Assembly: GCA_030052745.1 (NCBI GenBank)
Contig: JANBVO010000053.1
Coordinates: 62,001-126,000, forward strand
DNA from: Pleurostoma richardsiae
Taxonomy: Eukaryota; Ascomycota; Sordariomycetes; Calosphaeriales; Pleurostomataceae
Direction of reading: 5' to 3'
DNA length: 64,000 nucleotides
The position numbers and the translations under genes are program-made. Position 1 is the stretch's first letter. Each line of letters begins with the position of its first letter. Of this stretch, positions 9,188-20,830 are shown one piece after another. The notes beneath the pieces were generated by a model that was not told where the DNA came from, searched no databases, and was given only the letters and a program-made list of their open reading frames with translations.

Positions 9188-11788
9188 ATGCCTTCGACGA
9201 GTACGAAGCCCAGGATAACCAAGCGGGAGAGGCATGCTGACCTACGCTTTACAGATACCGCCCCGGAACCCCAATGGCCGCCGCGCTCCCCTCACGAAGC
9301 ACTCCTCAGTACTCCCGGCGGTCGCGAACGCCTGCGCCGCATGGCAGAGCGGGGGTCACCGTCGCCTTCACCGACGAAGTCTAGGCTGTCGAGAGCGACA
9401 GGAGCGCTGGCCATGCGATCAACCAACCTAGACCTCGAGGCGCCACCGGGAGAGGACAGCCTGGAAGAGGAAGAGGACGAGGAGACGCTTCAGCTCAAGC
9501 TGCAGGAGATACAGGCGCGACTAAAACTGAAGAAGCTTCAGAACGCAAAGGCGCAGAGGCAAGCGACGAGCGTGTCTGAGGGGAACAAAGAGGCCGTGCG
9601 GCCGGGATCAGCTCCGTTGACCGCGGGGGCAGGCATCCGGTCACAATCGAGGGTCACAGAGTCGAGGACAGCCCGGCAGCCGGAGCGAGCCAGGTCACAA
9701 AATGAAGTCCAGGTTCCTGCGTCACCGGTGAGGAAAGCGCAGCCGCCTACAGCTGTGCAAACCTCACCCACCAGAGTGCTGCTAGGTATAGACAAGGGCC
9801 TGAAGGCCAAAGATGTGTCCCTGAAGAGGGCACCAAGCTTAAGGAAACCACAAAATGACCCAGGTGGTACCCATCAAGCTGGTGGGTATCTCCAGAGGAC
9901 GAAAACGCCCGCCGAGGAGCGGCCACGGCCGCTGAGCTTCAACGAGAGGCTGGCTTCGGCGAGGACAGAAGAAGTTGCTCGGCAGGAGAGGCACGACAAG
10001 ATAGAGAGGCTTCGGAGTCACGCGTTCAACGTGGGGAGGGATGAGATGGAGAAGTACAAGAGCGAAGCGGTCGAGTTGCCGGACATCCCCATACAACCAC
10101 CCACCTACAGCCGGGAAGAGGTTCTATCTTCCCTTGGCCGGCCAAAGAGCGGTGGCTACTTACACCGGAGCAATACCGCGCCTAATGTCCGCTCAGGGGG
10201 TTCCCAGCCAGCTGCTCATGACCCAATCTCCTCAGAACCACTACAACCACCTTCCACGACACCGTCTACAGCAACCGAGAGTCGAAAGAAGTCATCATCA
10301 TCCGAAACGCCCGAGTCAGAAGCCGCCTCATTCGAACCCTACTCCGGCTTACACCTCTCCAAGCGCATCCTTCCGCATCAGGTCGTCACCCGCGCCGTGA
10401 CCGGCAAGAAGACGTACGTGCTCAAGGACCTCCTCAAGCACGTCAAGGCGCCCGACTTCTCCCTCCCGGACGTCGAGTCCGACGTGGTTGTCTTCGCCAT
10501 CGTGGCCTCCAAGTCCGACCCCCGCTCCCACAAGCCCACCTACGACAAGGCCGGCAAACCGCAGCCCTCGGACCGCGGCAAGTACATGGTCATCACCCTC
10601 GTCGACCTGACCTGGGAGGTGGAGCTCTTCCTCTTCAACTCCGGCTTCGACCGCTTCTGGAAGCTCTCCACCGGCACCGTCGTCGCCATCCTCAACCCCG
10701 CCATCATGCCGCCCCCGCCCAACCGCGTCGACACCGGCCGCTTCAGCCTCGTGGTCAACTCCGACGCCGACACCATCCTCGAGGTCGGCGCCGCCCGCGA
10801 CCTCGGCTACTGCAGGTCCGTCAAGACCGACGGCCAGCTGTGCAGCGCGTGGGTCAACGCCCGCCGCACCGAGCACTGCGAGTTCCACACCAACGAGGCC
10901 CTACGCCGCGCGCGCACGTCGCGCATCGAGGTCAGCACGATGGGCGTGGGCGGCGGCGGGGGAGGCGACGGCAAGAAGAACGGCGCGCGCGGCCGCGACT
11001 TCAAGCGCTCCAGAGACGGTGGGGGCGACCTGGAGAAGGAGAAGCACCTCGAGCGCGCGCGGGCGCGGTACGATCACTACGACTACTCGACGCACAGCCG
11101 CGTCTTCGTCAGCTCGTCGCCCGCGTCGCTCATCGACCGCGAGGGTGGCGGGTTCGCCGACCGGCGGGAGCGCGCCGAGGGCTTGAAGAAGCGGATCGCC
11201 GCAAGGGAGCGCGAGTCCGAGCTCATGCGCCAGCTGGCGGAGCAGGGCGTCGGCGCTGGCCGCGAGTACATGAAGTTCGGGAGCAGCGTGTCGTCCTCGT
11301 CCGCCGCGGCGGGGGCCGGGGGGGAGGGAGAAGGGGAGGAGCCGTCGAGGAAGGTCGACGCGCGCTCGCTGGGGCTGCTCGCCCCCAGGGGCAGCGAGCA
11401 GATCCACCTCAGCCCCGTGAAGCGCAAGCGCGCCGGCTCCTCGCAGTCGACGGCGACCACCGCATCGACGGCCCCTGGCGGGAGCGCCAACAGCAACCGC
11501 GGCGGCCTCGGCTGGGGCGGCACCCTGAAGAACAAGCTGGCGCGGATGAAGGAGGGCGAGAAGCTGAACCCCGCTGCTGCTGCTGCTGCTGCCGCCGCAG
11601 CCCCTGGCATGGCAGGCAACGGGCGCGACCGGTCGCCGGTGCGGAAGAAGACGCGCTTCGTCACGGAGAAAGGCATCCGCGAGGCGGGCAGGGAGAGCCT
11701 CGGCGCGGAGCTATCCTCTGCGGGCGGCGCTACGCGTAGGATCGTCACGCTGAGCGACGACGAGGACGAGCTCGTGATTGTAAAGTGA
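9188..11788 (+). CDS. MCM10: DNA replication factor Mcm10
   Basis: A single exon of 866 residues. Mcm10 binds the CMG helicase and DNA and is needed for origin firing and fork progression. A coiled-coil segment (LQLKLQEIQARLKLKKLQ) lies near residues 95-115. The conserved core at about residues 395-580 starts at LSKRILPHQVVTRAVTGKKT and contains the OB fold (VDLTWEVELFLFNSGFDRFW, VVAILNPAIMPP). The CCCH zinc finger follows: DLGYCRSVKTDGQLC then TEHCEFH. The C terminus is disordered and basic, with an alanine run and an acidic end (SDDEDELVIVK). The start is the ATG giving MPSTSTKPRI; the open frame upstream begins with GTG. Divergent from RNH202, convergent with AIM21. Confidence 0.95.
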   Translation: MPSTSTKPRITKRERHADLRFTDTAPEPQWPPRSPHEALLSTPGGRERLRRMAERGSPSPSPTKSRLSRATGALAMRSTNLDLEAPPGEDSLEEEEDEETLQLKLQEIQARLKLKKLQNAKAQRQATSVSEGNKEAVRPGSAPLTAGAGIRSQSRVTESRTARQPERARSQNEVQVPASPVRKAQPPTAVQTSPTRVLLGIDKGLKAKDVSLKRAPSLRKPQNDPGGTHQAGGYLQRTKTPAEERPRPLSFNERLASARTEEVARQERHDKIERLRSHAFNVGRDEMEKYKSEAVELPDIPIQPPTYSREEVLSSLGRPKSGGYLHRSNTAPNVRSGGSQPAAHDPISSEPLQPPSTTPSTATESRKKSSSSETPESEAASFEPYSGLHLSKRILPHQVVTRAVTGKKTYVLKDLLKHVKAPDFSLPDVESDVVVFAIVASKSDPRSHKPTYDKAGKPQPSDRGKYMVITLVDLTWEVELFLFNSGFDRFWKLSTGTVVAILNPAIMPPPPNRVDTGRFSLVVNSDADTILEVGAARDLGYCRSVKTDGQLCSAWVNARRTEHCEFHTNEALRRARTSRIEVSTMGVGGGGGGDGKKNGARGRDFKRSRDGGGDLEKEKHLERARARYDHYDYSTHSRVFVSSSPASLIDREGGGFADRRERAEGLKKRIAARERESELMRQLAEQGVGAGREYMKFGSSVSSSSAAAGAGGEGEGEEPSRKVDARSLGLLAPRGSEQIHLSPVKRKRAGSSQSTATTASTAPGGSANSNRGGLGWGGTLKNKLARMKEGEKLNPAAAAAAAAAAPGMAGNGRDRSPVRKKTRFVTEKGIREAGRESLGAELSSAGGATRRIVTLSDDEDELVIVK
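11573..11602 (+). repeat. GCN (alanine) trinucleotide run in MCM10
   Basis: About ten alanine codons in a row, the first six all GCT, in the disordered C-terminal part of Mcm10. Such runs are slippage-prone and may vary in length between strains. Confidence 0.8.
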
Positions 11789-12445
11789 GGAGACTGATGA
11801 GTTCCGCGAATACTGGATCGAGTCTACGGCGTATAGGAACTGGTTGGTCCGTGTAATGAATATCCGGGACCGGTTCAGGTCTAACTAGGGTTCAAACGAA
11901 GGCGGGTTAGGCATTAGGAGTTAGTTCTCTTCTTTTGTCACATTAGATATGAGGTTATGATAAAACAGCATTAACACCATGGAACCGCTGATGCCATTTT
12001 ACGCCCATGTACCACAGCACAGAAGCACACAGGGACGCAGATTCGTCGGAAATTCTCCGTTAAGAGTGGTATCAAGATGGCCGCACGGGCATGTCAAGCT
12101 TAATTGTCAGTAATCTATAGTTTGTGTAGCAGCTAGTGTCCCTCAGATCACACAGTGAATGAGGAACAGCATCGTGAGGCCCCGGCGGGTGCCTAGATAC
12201 GAGTAACGTTAAAGAGAAAATCAATACACAACCAACATCATCATTGAAGGAGGGCTGAAAAGGGATCGATGCTTTGAAAACACACGACTCTCCCATCCTT
12301 GCTAGGCGGGGGCCACCATCCTGCGAGCACCTCCCCCTATCTCAGATTCAGTGATTCCATTTCATCTCCAACGGAGGAGAGTTTCGCTGTAAGTATCAAC
12401 AGAGCTAGCAAGTAAAGACGACAACAGCGCAACGCAACAGAACTG
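11789..12445. other. Convergent intergenic region between MCM10 and AIM21
   Basis: Two stop codons face each other across 657 nt. The sequence is AT-richer than the flanking exons, as expected for 3'UTRs and terminators. No gene is supported. Confidence 0.6.
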
Positions 12446-15175
12446 TTAATCCTTCACAACGGTTGCGTCAGCATCCGTCGGCTCAACGTGCTGCTTCTCG
12501 TCCTCTTCGACATGCGCTTCGGCAATGGTCTCACCGGCCATGTTCGTCGCTAGCGTCTCTGTCTTCTCTACCGCCGGCTCCTCGGGCGCTGCCTCTGATG
12601 CATCGTTGCCTGACTCTTCCGTGGCCGGTTCCTGTATCGCCGGCACCTGCTGAGACGGCTCCTCTGGCGTTGCCTCCTTCTTGGGAGCCTCCTGTTCGGT
12701 CTTATTCTCGCCATCCGAAGGTGCAGAAAGAGGTTGCTCAGTCTTGTCCTCACTCACCAACACGCTACCCTCGTCGGGATCAATCGTGAAAACAGTAACC
12801 GTCGTCGAAAATGTCAGAGTCGGCTTCTGAGGCTGCGGTGCAGCGGCAGGACTAGGGCTGGTCGCAGGAGGAGCGCGCCGCTGCGGGCCACGCGCACGCC
12901 CCTTGCGGGCATCAGCAAGAGGTGCCTTCTCCTTCTCCTCGGTCAGATCTTGGGCCACCGGTTCCTCCTTCTTCGGTGCCTGGGGGCCGAGCTGTAGGCG
13001 CTTATTCAGATCAGACATGAAGCCAGCCTGCAGGGCCGCAATTTTACTGCCTAGTGGGCGGGCAGGTACGGCAGGCTTCGGCTTGGGAGCAGGAGCTTCC
13101 TCTGATGGCGAAGTCCGCGCAGGACGTGCGGGAACATGCGGTTTAGGTCTCTCAGGAACGGCTGGCTTCGTGGTCTCCTGAGGCGATGAAGCCTTCGGCT
13201 TGGGACGGCCGGGAATCGCGGGTTTCTGCGCGGCCTTGGCGGGAATTTCGGGGTGCGTGGTCTCGGCGGGAGAAGATTCCTGCTCCAGTTGGGGAGTAGA
13301 CACGGTTGTTTCGAGCTTCAAGCTGTCAGGAGTGTCTTCCCAGACATCGCGGCTTGGAAAGCGCGGCGCTAGGTAAGGGCGAGATTCCTTCGGGACTGCT
13401 GCTGTAAGTGGGACCCAAGAAGTCGGTCTCTGGCTCCGGCGAAGGAAGCTTTCGGTGTTCTGGGACTCTTGTTCCGCGAGCTCTTCCTGGCGACGCGCAA
13501 AGGCCTGGGCCGCTGTCTCCCCTTCCCTCACATCCAGAGGCTTTTCCAACAGCTCCTCCTTCGCCTTCTCCTCGGGCAGCTCAGGAGTGGAAACTTCAGC
13601 AGTGTAGAGGACACTGTTAGGTGCATCTTCCCAGACATCTGCACTCGGGAACCTGTGCTTGCTCTCCTTCTTCGCGATTGCTGCGATCTTTTTCTTCTCC
13701 GAGCTTTCCTCCTCAGGGAACAGGGGCTCATACTCCTGCACGTCTTCCAGTGGCGTGGACTGCGAGTTGGTCGACTCTACCCTGTAGATGCTGGCTGGGC
13801 GGCTAGTGGGACGGCTGTGGGGTCGGTCCATCTCGAATGCGCTACCCCGGCGCTCCGGTGGAGGCTCGACTGCAGGTTGACTGTCGGGTTGCGGACCCTC
13901 TTTAGCAAGTTCGTCATCGGCAAGGATCGGAGCAGTATAAGGATGTTCCTCGGCATCCTCAATGGCCTCATCGTCGCTAAACATCACGCTCCTCCTGCGG
14001 TTAGGCTCATCAACGTGAATCTTCTCTTCGCCGGAGATTGAAGAGCTCTGGGATCTCCTTGGTTCTGAGATGGTGATGTTCGGTTGAGATGTCTCCTGAG
14101 GCTTGGTAGACGGAGGCCTCGGCGAGGTTATCCTAGAAGTGGCCTCTTCATATGCCTGCCATTCAACTTGTTCACTGGGGGTTGCAACAGCGCCGTTGCG
14201 TGTGCCTTAGGCCGCGTTAGAGTTGGCACAAGGGAGAGGATCAGGGTATCACCTCTGTCAAGACTTACCTACGCCAGAGCCGCGGCGAGAGGTCTCGTAG
14301 ACGATCTTGTTAAGATCATCGCTGCTCATGGAGAAATCGTTCGGGCGATCATGGTGGTGCGGCGTGTGCTCCTTCTTGAGGAGATCGGGATGCTTCTCGA
14401 AGTATGCCTTCTCCAGTTTGTCTTGTGGGGCAACGCCGTGGCCGTGAAGCCCATAGCTTCCGGGTGGAAGACCGCGGGAGCTCGACTTCCTAGCGTGGTG
14501 CTTCCTAACGGTCTCGGACGGCGCAGGGGATGGAGCCTGAACGTCGCCAGCGTCCCGTAGCATGGGCACCTGCTGTCCAATCTCGGGGATGCCATTGTCA
14601 TCGAACTGCTTATCGCTGTTGGAGAGCTGGCTGGTCGTGCTAGCCTTCTTCTTGAGACTGCGGTTCGACGGCGTCACATCGTCGCTGCTGGGCTTTCCGA
14701 TGCCAAATGAAGCAGCCCTGTCAGAGTCTGTCCTCGTGACCGCCATGACACGCTGCTTGGCACTCGAAGCGGGCAATGACGGCTTAGGAGCATGGAGTTT
14801 GATATCGTCGCCAATGGTTCTTGTCTGTTCGGGCGAAACGCTTCGGGAAGAGTTCAGTTCTTCAGCGAGAGCCTCGTATTCCTTTCCCTCCTCTCCGACA
14901 GACGGGATGTCAACGCTCCCGTGACGGTCCGCTGAATCAATGCCATGGACGTTGAGGCCACCGAACCGGACAGAGTTGGGGCTCTTGGACAAGAGCGTCT
15001 CGTTCAGGGGAGATGGAGCGAAACGGTCTGGATTCGGTGATATTGAGCGGTTGACGCGACGGTTGATAGGGCGCGGAGGAACGGCGGGCATGCTGGCAGC
15101 CTGCTCCCGATCCTGGCTCCTGGACGGCCTGGGGGGAATCACTGGAGGCTGCTGCTGGGTCGCTGCGGCAGACAT
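12446..15175 (-). CDS. AIM21: Altered inheritance of mitochondria protein 21 (actin-patch regulator)
   Basis: Two exons, 15175-14269 and 14205-12446, give 888 residues. In yeast, Aim21 with Tda2 binds actin capping protein at cortical patches and tunes actin assembly during endocytosis. The sequence is mostly disordered and Pro/Glu-rich. Recognisable marks are the N-terminal PPVIPPRPSRS and PAVPPRPINRRVNRSISPNP, the block PQDKLEKAYFEKHPDLLKKE, the repeated WVPLTA and FPSRDVWEDTPDSL-type segments, several PARP/PERPKP motifs, and near the end GSKIAALQAGFMSDLNKRLQ, which is highly conserved in fungal Aim21. The 63-nt intron (GTAAGT to CTAAG) joins RGSGVG to TRNGAVATPSEQVEWQAYEE in frame. The start is the ATG at 15175. 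A 5'UTR intron is likely upstream. Confidence 0.9.
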
Positions 15176-18100
15176 GTTGGGCTAGTCGAACATAGAACGG
15201 TTGGGCTGACTCTCGAAGAGGGTTGCTGTGTCTGTTTTCTCGCTAAGGACGGCTGAGGAAGCAAATACAGGAAAGGCTTGATCAGCGGGAAGGATGGTGC
15301 CCTATAAAAGCGATCCAAAAGCGCGGTTAGCCAAGTGCCTGATACAAAAATACGGTGAGAGATAAAATTTTGAGCAGATGCATGATAACAGTAAGGTAGA
15401 CAGGGGGAGCTGTTGGAGCTCTAACACGCGAGATCTGCCGGTAGCCCAACACCAAGCATGCAGGGCGTCAGTAGTACAGACAACGCAGATAACAGAGGAG
15501 GGAATTCCGAAGATAGGAGGCCGGCCCGATAAGACGGCAGTCGAGCGAATAAGTAATGACCAGCTAATAGAAAATGTGAAGATATCGTCCCGGGCAGCCA
15601 GTAGATGGAAGCCACGGGAAAGGCCGGAGGGGCAGAGCTGCCCAGTGTGATTGTCCGCGTGAGGTGTGTGCAATGCGTGTCCAATGCCACATGCTGGGGA
15701 CATGCAGACATGCTGGAGGGTGTGCTATAAGGTGAGGCTGCCGGAGGAATCGCAAAAAGCAAGGAAGAGAGGGAGAGGGTGATATCAGGCATGCAAGACC
15801 TCCTGTCATCATCACCATAGTACATACCTGATGTGTTGTTGGTTGCGTCGGCTACTGCGAAAACGTGGTTGCCGTCGAAAGGGTCAAAACAGGCTGTAGG
15901 AAGTGAAAATGGAAGGTATTAAGACGAATGGAGAGTGTAAAGGTGTTCAATTGACTGGAAGAACAACGCTGGATAGCGATGTCGTGTCGTGTTTTGGCTC
16001 TGTTTTATATTTAGGTACGGGTTCCGGGGGAAGCTTCTTCTCTAGAGTGCTATGCTCTTGATCACAGCCCTCCAACAGGGGCGGGACGACCAGGGCCAAC
16101 CGGGACTTATATGGCACCGGTCGGTCATGAAAATGCCCTGTTCGTCATTGGGCCGGCGCAGGGACAGACGCGCAGATTCTCGACGGTCAAGCAACATCAT
16201 CCATTCAGGTCCCCGCTAAAGTGGGCTCCCTACGATCTGGACCTCAGCAGCCCACGTCAGGTACCTCAACCTGCCCGCCTTGCAGCCACCCAGCAGGAAT
16301 TCCATCTGCCTCACCGAGGTACTGCTAGTGCGTCTAACCGGCACGGAGTACCTGCGCTGGTTCCTCTCGGGACGGCCTCCGTCGCCCTTCTCCCCCTACA
16401 ACTCCAAGGGTCCATGAGTCACATCAAGGTACACCCACAGTGTGCTGTTATGGAGGGGTACATTCCCCTATCCGGCCAACTGAACAGCCAGGACTGCCGT
16501 CCCAAGCCGCTCCCGTCTTCTCGAAGGCCTCCTTTGAGGTTCCTTTCCTTTGCCGGCTTACAGGCACCCTGAAAAAGACAATTCCCGTTCCTCCCTCCCC
16601 CTTCTATAAGCCGGGAGCCCAAGGTATACCCACCCATCGGTAGAATGCACGCTCTGGATGAGAGCGAAGGGATCGGAGGAATATGAGAACAACACAGTTC
16701 GCGTCTCTGGAGACTCTCGGTACTCGTCTGGATTCCATGGCGTAAAGACTGCACCGGTCTGGTGGGGTAGTGCCCCACCGCCTCTCCAACAGCCTGCGTG
16801 ACTCTAATCACATGGAGTTCAACCCATCTTGCCCGTCTCCCATCTGCATGGGAGGCAACCAAAGACCGAGAAGTCTCTGGGTTCCGGGGGACTCCAGAGA
16901 TCCAATTGCTTGAACCACATGCATGGGATGAGTGTGTACAGGGTGACAAGTCACGGAAGGAATAGAGAACACGCTGTCTCTTTGTTGTTACTGGAATCTG
17001 GAGCTCAACAAGAATCCTACGAAGTACAGTACACGGACAAGTTGCTCAGGGAAGACAAACTGCCAATCGCGGCATTGAACTGTCACCGGCTTCCTGCTTC
17101 CGGCAGGAAGCAGGAGAGAAATGTGTTGTTCCCTTCCTGATTCTTGCTTTCCCATGGTCGAGTTCTACACTGCAGAGACAGATGCCAGAGGGGAAGACCC
17201 TGAGATCCAGATCCCCCTCCGGAGCATTGCGTAACTGAGATCTTGACCACGTCAAACAAGGCCCCAACATGTTGCTAAACCAGATCGAGGATTCCGTCAA
17301 GCTGTCTTGTCGAGCTTGTCTGCTGGTTCCCCAGTTATCGATTTATCGCTCGTCTCCCGGATCGCCAGCGCCAAAAGGTCGAGATATGACGCCATCCCGC
17401 AACCCTGACCTTCCCTGAGCCCGTTGTCCATGGCCAACAGGAACTACAACACTCCCCCCTAGAAACTGCCTGGAAGCACGAGCGATCAGCCCATCACGCG
17501 TCCGGTTTGCGAATTCTAACGCTGCCAGAATCTCCCGAGCATTGCAAATGCAAACCTACACGTTGAGGAGTTCCTGACCTGCGCCTATGACTAAAAAACG
17601 GCGGGAGGCCAGCCCGCGCCGTCGAGGCGCGATGCCCACCTTAACCAACCTCTCGAACCCACCAGCATCATCTCCCCAGAAAAAGCCCAGTGGACCGATA
17701 CTAACCCGGGCACCAACTGTCTGCAGAGTACGTACTGTGCGTAACCGAGCAACCTCTGGCCAGCCATCATCATCCGCCGCTGCCACAGTTGCCAGTGTGC
17801 AAGTGCGTTCTTCCCACGATACCGAGAAGACGCCCCTCCCCTTTCCTTCCCGCCCTGCGTTAGCCCGGCTTTTCTTCACATCACGAGGGGTCCGCCGCCA
17901 ACGCCGGCAACCCGTTTCTGACAAGTTCTGTGACGAAATTTTCCTCTCTAATCTGTCCGCTGTCCGCTACGTACCGAATGTACCCCAGAAAAACCGGAGA
18001 GTAGGTATCTTAGGTACGTAGCGGAAGGATGAAATCACTCACGGAATTTCTATTTTGGCAACCCGGCTATTAGCTCTGGCTGTTGCTTAGGCCCTAGGGG

Positions 18101-18912
18101 AAGAAGCTTGGGCCCAACTAAGCCTCTAGGGGGTTCCTGCTCGTCGAACTCGTCAGCTGACGCAGGTCATGCATCTGGTTTCGCCTGCAATGCCTCATCA
18201 TAGATTCTTGTCCTCCAGGGAGGTGACCTTCTTTTTCGTGCATGTAGTTTTCGCGGGGAAGTCCTGACTTGGAGACTCCAGTTGAGGTACGGATTATTCG
18301 GGAGCGTTGCTGTCAAGCTACCTCGGCAAGGTGACCGAAAGGGGCTTCCCTTGAAATAGCGGTCAGGGGATCACGATTCACAACGAGAGATCGAGGAAAG
18401 TCCGATCCTCTCCTATTTCGAGATTAAGCATGTCTCCATTTTCCTAGACCGAAACTGCAGTAGTATCAAAGACACCCCTAAAGGGGAAAGGGGAGGTATC
18501 ATTCGTCGAACGGAAAACATCACCTCCCCTGTGTGTCTCCTCCGTCTGCCATGAGACTTTTGAAAGCAAAACAGGAAAAGGAGAACTTCATTCCAGGTGT
18601 AAGTTGAAGACCTGTCCACAAGCCCTAGACGCCGTGCCTCCCTGAACCGAAAAGATGCTAGCGACTGTCCTCTCTTGGACCGTCGAATAAAGGAGACCGT
18701 CATGAGGGCATAGAAACTCGCAGCCGTTCATCCCCGACGTCCAATATAATCACTCCTCAAGCCTGCTGCTCAGCTAAGTACCCTTAAGAATCTCAAGGAT
18801 ATCCATACTGTTTAACTGTGGTTTCAAACTTCCGGTGCTGAGAGGCTCGTGGTGCCATGAGCTGTACCGTCGTGGTAGTCTGATCCTCACGGACGCCTGA
18901 GCCGCCGCTGAC
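15176..18912. other. Long intergenic region upstream of AIM21
   Basis: 3.7 kb between the AIM21 start and the TVP18 stop, both on the minus strand. It contains the probable AIM21 5'UTR intron (listed separately) and a small perfect hairpin at 17089-17111 (9-bp arms, 5-nt loop). The longest open frames (16111-16572 plus, 17587-18021 plus, 17556-17924 minus) overlap each other or lack domains and were not accepted. A long leader, an unannotated non-coding RNA or a lineage-specific gene could be hidden here. Confidence 0.5.
15302..15827 (-). other. Probable 5'UTR intron of AIM21
   Basis: On the minus strand CAG|GTATGT is a consensus donor at 15827, and CTTTTATAG|G ends at 15302. A CTAAC branch-point sequence lies about 25 nt before the acceptor (near 15326-15331). 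Signals are good, but there is no reading frame to confirm a non-coding intron, so this is inference. Confidence 0.4.
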
Positions 18913-19755
18913 CTATACAATCATCTGCGCGACGCCCGCACCGCCCAGGGTCTTGCTGCCAATAAAGGCCTGGCCCTTGAGGCCCGCCAGGAGGTAGCAG
19001 AACGCAGTGGCCGTGAGGAATATAGCCGCAACGATCAGGCTGGTGGGGCGGGCGACGATGCTGACCCACTGTATCACGCCCATGATGGCGTAGGCGGCAG
19101 CGCGCATGTAGTTCGTCGAGACGCGGCGGATGGCGGCATCGAAGGTGCTAGACGTCGGACAGATTCGGAGCAGGAGAGGGACCTCGATGAAGAGGATGAC
19201 AAAGGAGGAGACCCTGGGAGAGGTAAATGTTAGCTCTCTATGGAAAGCGGGAATGAGGACCGAGGTTGGAGGCCGGGAGAAGATCGTTGGGAAGATGTGG
19301 AGCTTGTCGCTGTCGAGGATTCCTTACAGGCAAATGACGCTGAAGATGATGATGAAGACGTAGAAGGTGAAGATGTTGCCGATGCCGAGCGCGAAACACA
19401 GGATCATCGACAGCACGCCGAGCCTAGATAAGCGATCTTGTTAGCCGGTGATGTCCTGGCGTCCCGGTACATCCATCCCTAGCTTCGACAGCTGTCATCC
19501 GCGCAACCGGAGCATGTTCGCAGAACACCTTCAATCCGCATTTCGTCTGTGTACAAGCTTCGCGATGTTTGGGGGCCAGTCCTGACGCATGCGAACAGTC
19601 CGTCGCGCGAGAGTGTAGCTACTAACCATTGCCCGTAAATGCCTAGAGTGAGCTGTTAGCATGTACGACCGAGCCAACCAGACTTGCTTTCTGCATTCGC
19701 AAAGTGCTCTGGACGTACTGAAGTTCCTAGTCGCAAACTCCTCCTTCAAAGTCAT
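18913..19755 (-). CDS. TVP18: Golgi membrane protein Tvp18
   Basis: Four exons, 19755-19719 (37 nt), 19642-19627 (16 nt), 19423-19328 and 19213-18913, give 149 residues, the usual Tvp18 length. The protein is a four-pass membrane protein of late-Golgi vesicles with an unclear role in membrane traffic. The joined reading is clearly the family: MTLKEEFATRNFSIYGQW, then LGVLSMILCFALGIGNIF, FVILFIEVPLLLRICPTS, TNYMRAAAYAIMGVIQW, and the near-invariant C terminus LAGLKGQAFIGSKTLGG..GVAQMIV. All introns are GT-AG (donors GTACGT, GTTAGT, GTAAGG). Exon 2 encodes only S-IYGQ-W across two split codons; without it the frame fails. Hydrophobic segments fit four transmembrane helices. Confidence 0.93.
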
Positions 19756-20830
19756 CTTGTCTGATGTTGGTTATGCTGCACAGCTATGGGAGAGTCGTCG
19801 AGTTGATGGGAGGGTGAGGAAACACCGTCGGAAAGGCTCCGTTGGCAAGGTGAGCGGCTGACGAATGGCCTTCTTGGCGAGCTCTAGGCGCTGCCTGCAG
19901 TTGCAATGCGCTCTTGGAGCAGAAGCGATGGTATTCGGTCCTCGCTGTGTGAAGTGCTAGCTGTATAAGCAGGTGCCGAAGCTGCGATAGTTGGTATTGT
20001 GTTTATCTTGCGTTGCTTGGGGGGAGCTGCTGTCGTCGTTCGACCGTCAGCTTCGCGCGTGGTCCGGAAAATGCAACGTATTGGGCGTCGGAAGGTCGGC
20101 GCGAGCACGGTCCACCCAGGGATGAGCGATTGGACCAGGCTGCCGGGCTGCGCAGAGATGCGATACGGGGGCAGGGGCAGCGGTTTCAAGGCTGTGCGCT
20201 CTTGTCCGGACCTTTGGAAACAGTCCCGAAACAGCTGTTCTGCGGTTATGACTCAATCTTACGCCTGGCGTGTTCAGTTTTATACTGGACACTCTTTTGG
20301 GGGTTGGATGACCATCAAGGCAGCCGAATTTCTTTGTGCTGCTGTCTACGGAGTTGACGTGCTTCTCTTACGTGGCCCGCTGGACTGCGCCCCGGAATCG
20401 AAAGAGTTTAGAAGCCTAAAGGTAACCGCCAACAGCACCACCCATTTAGCTTGATTTGCTGTAGGAAGCCCTGTCCACACAAGACACAGCAGCAGCTTCA
20501 CAAGGAAATAGTTGAAGAAATGTTATATGCTTTTCTTGGACGGGCGCGCAAAGAAATTCGTCTTCTATGCTACCACATGCTCCCCCAAAGGTCAAAGAGC
20601 ATCGAAGCGTATCAAGTGGATAGGCAATGGGTCGTCTCCCGAACCGAAGCAAAAAGTCGTCATCGTCACACCAGTTTCTCAAGTGGGAGGTGACTAGTCT
20701 GCTAGCCGTGTCCCTCCTCCACCACTTCCTCTCATCGCCTGGTATATCTTGGCGGTCAAGACCGCCCTCCACCCGTCCTCTCTTGCTGTAAAGCTCCTCT
20801 TCGTATGCAGATAGCTCAGGCCGCAGGCGC
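19756..20830. other. Intergenic region between TVP18 and NTF2
   Basis: About 1.1 kb holding the TVP18 upstream region and the NTF2 3' flank. Overlapping open frames of 100-150 codons exist on both strands (for example 19999-20454 plus), but none has a domain, a membrane pattern or convincing splice partners. Confidence 0.5.

Noticed and set aside
10840-11739. 299-codon Arg-rich frame inside MCM10
   Set aside because: A frame shadow of the GC-rich MCM10 coding sequence.
16111-16572. 153-codon plus-strand open frame
   Set aside because: No recognisable motif and opposed by a longer minus-strand frame (16419-16949); composition looks non-coding.
17587-18021. 144-codon plus-strand open frame upstream of AIM21
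   Set aside because: Overlaps an equally long frame on the other strand, is Arg/Ser/Pro-rich as expected of GC-rich random sequence, and has no domain or supporting splice signals.
19999-20454. 151-codon plus-strand frame between TVP18 and NTF2
   Set aside because: Overlaps two other frames on both strands; no domain, no codon pattern like the neighbours.
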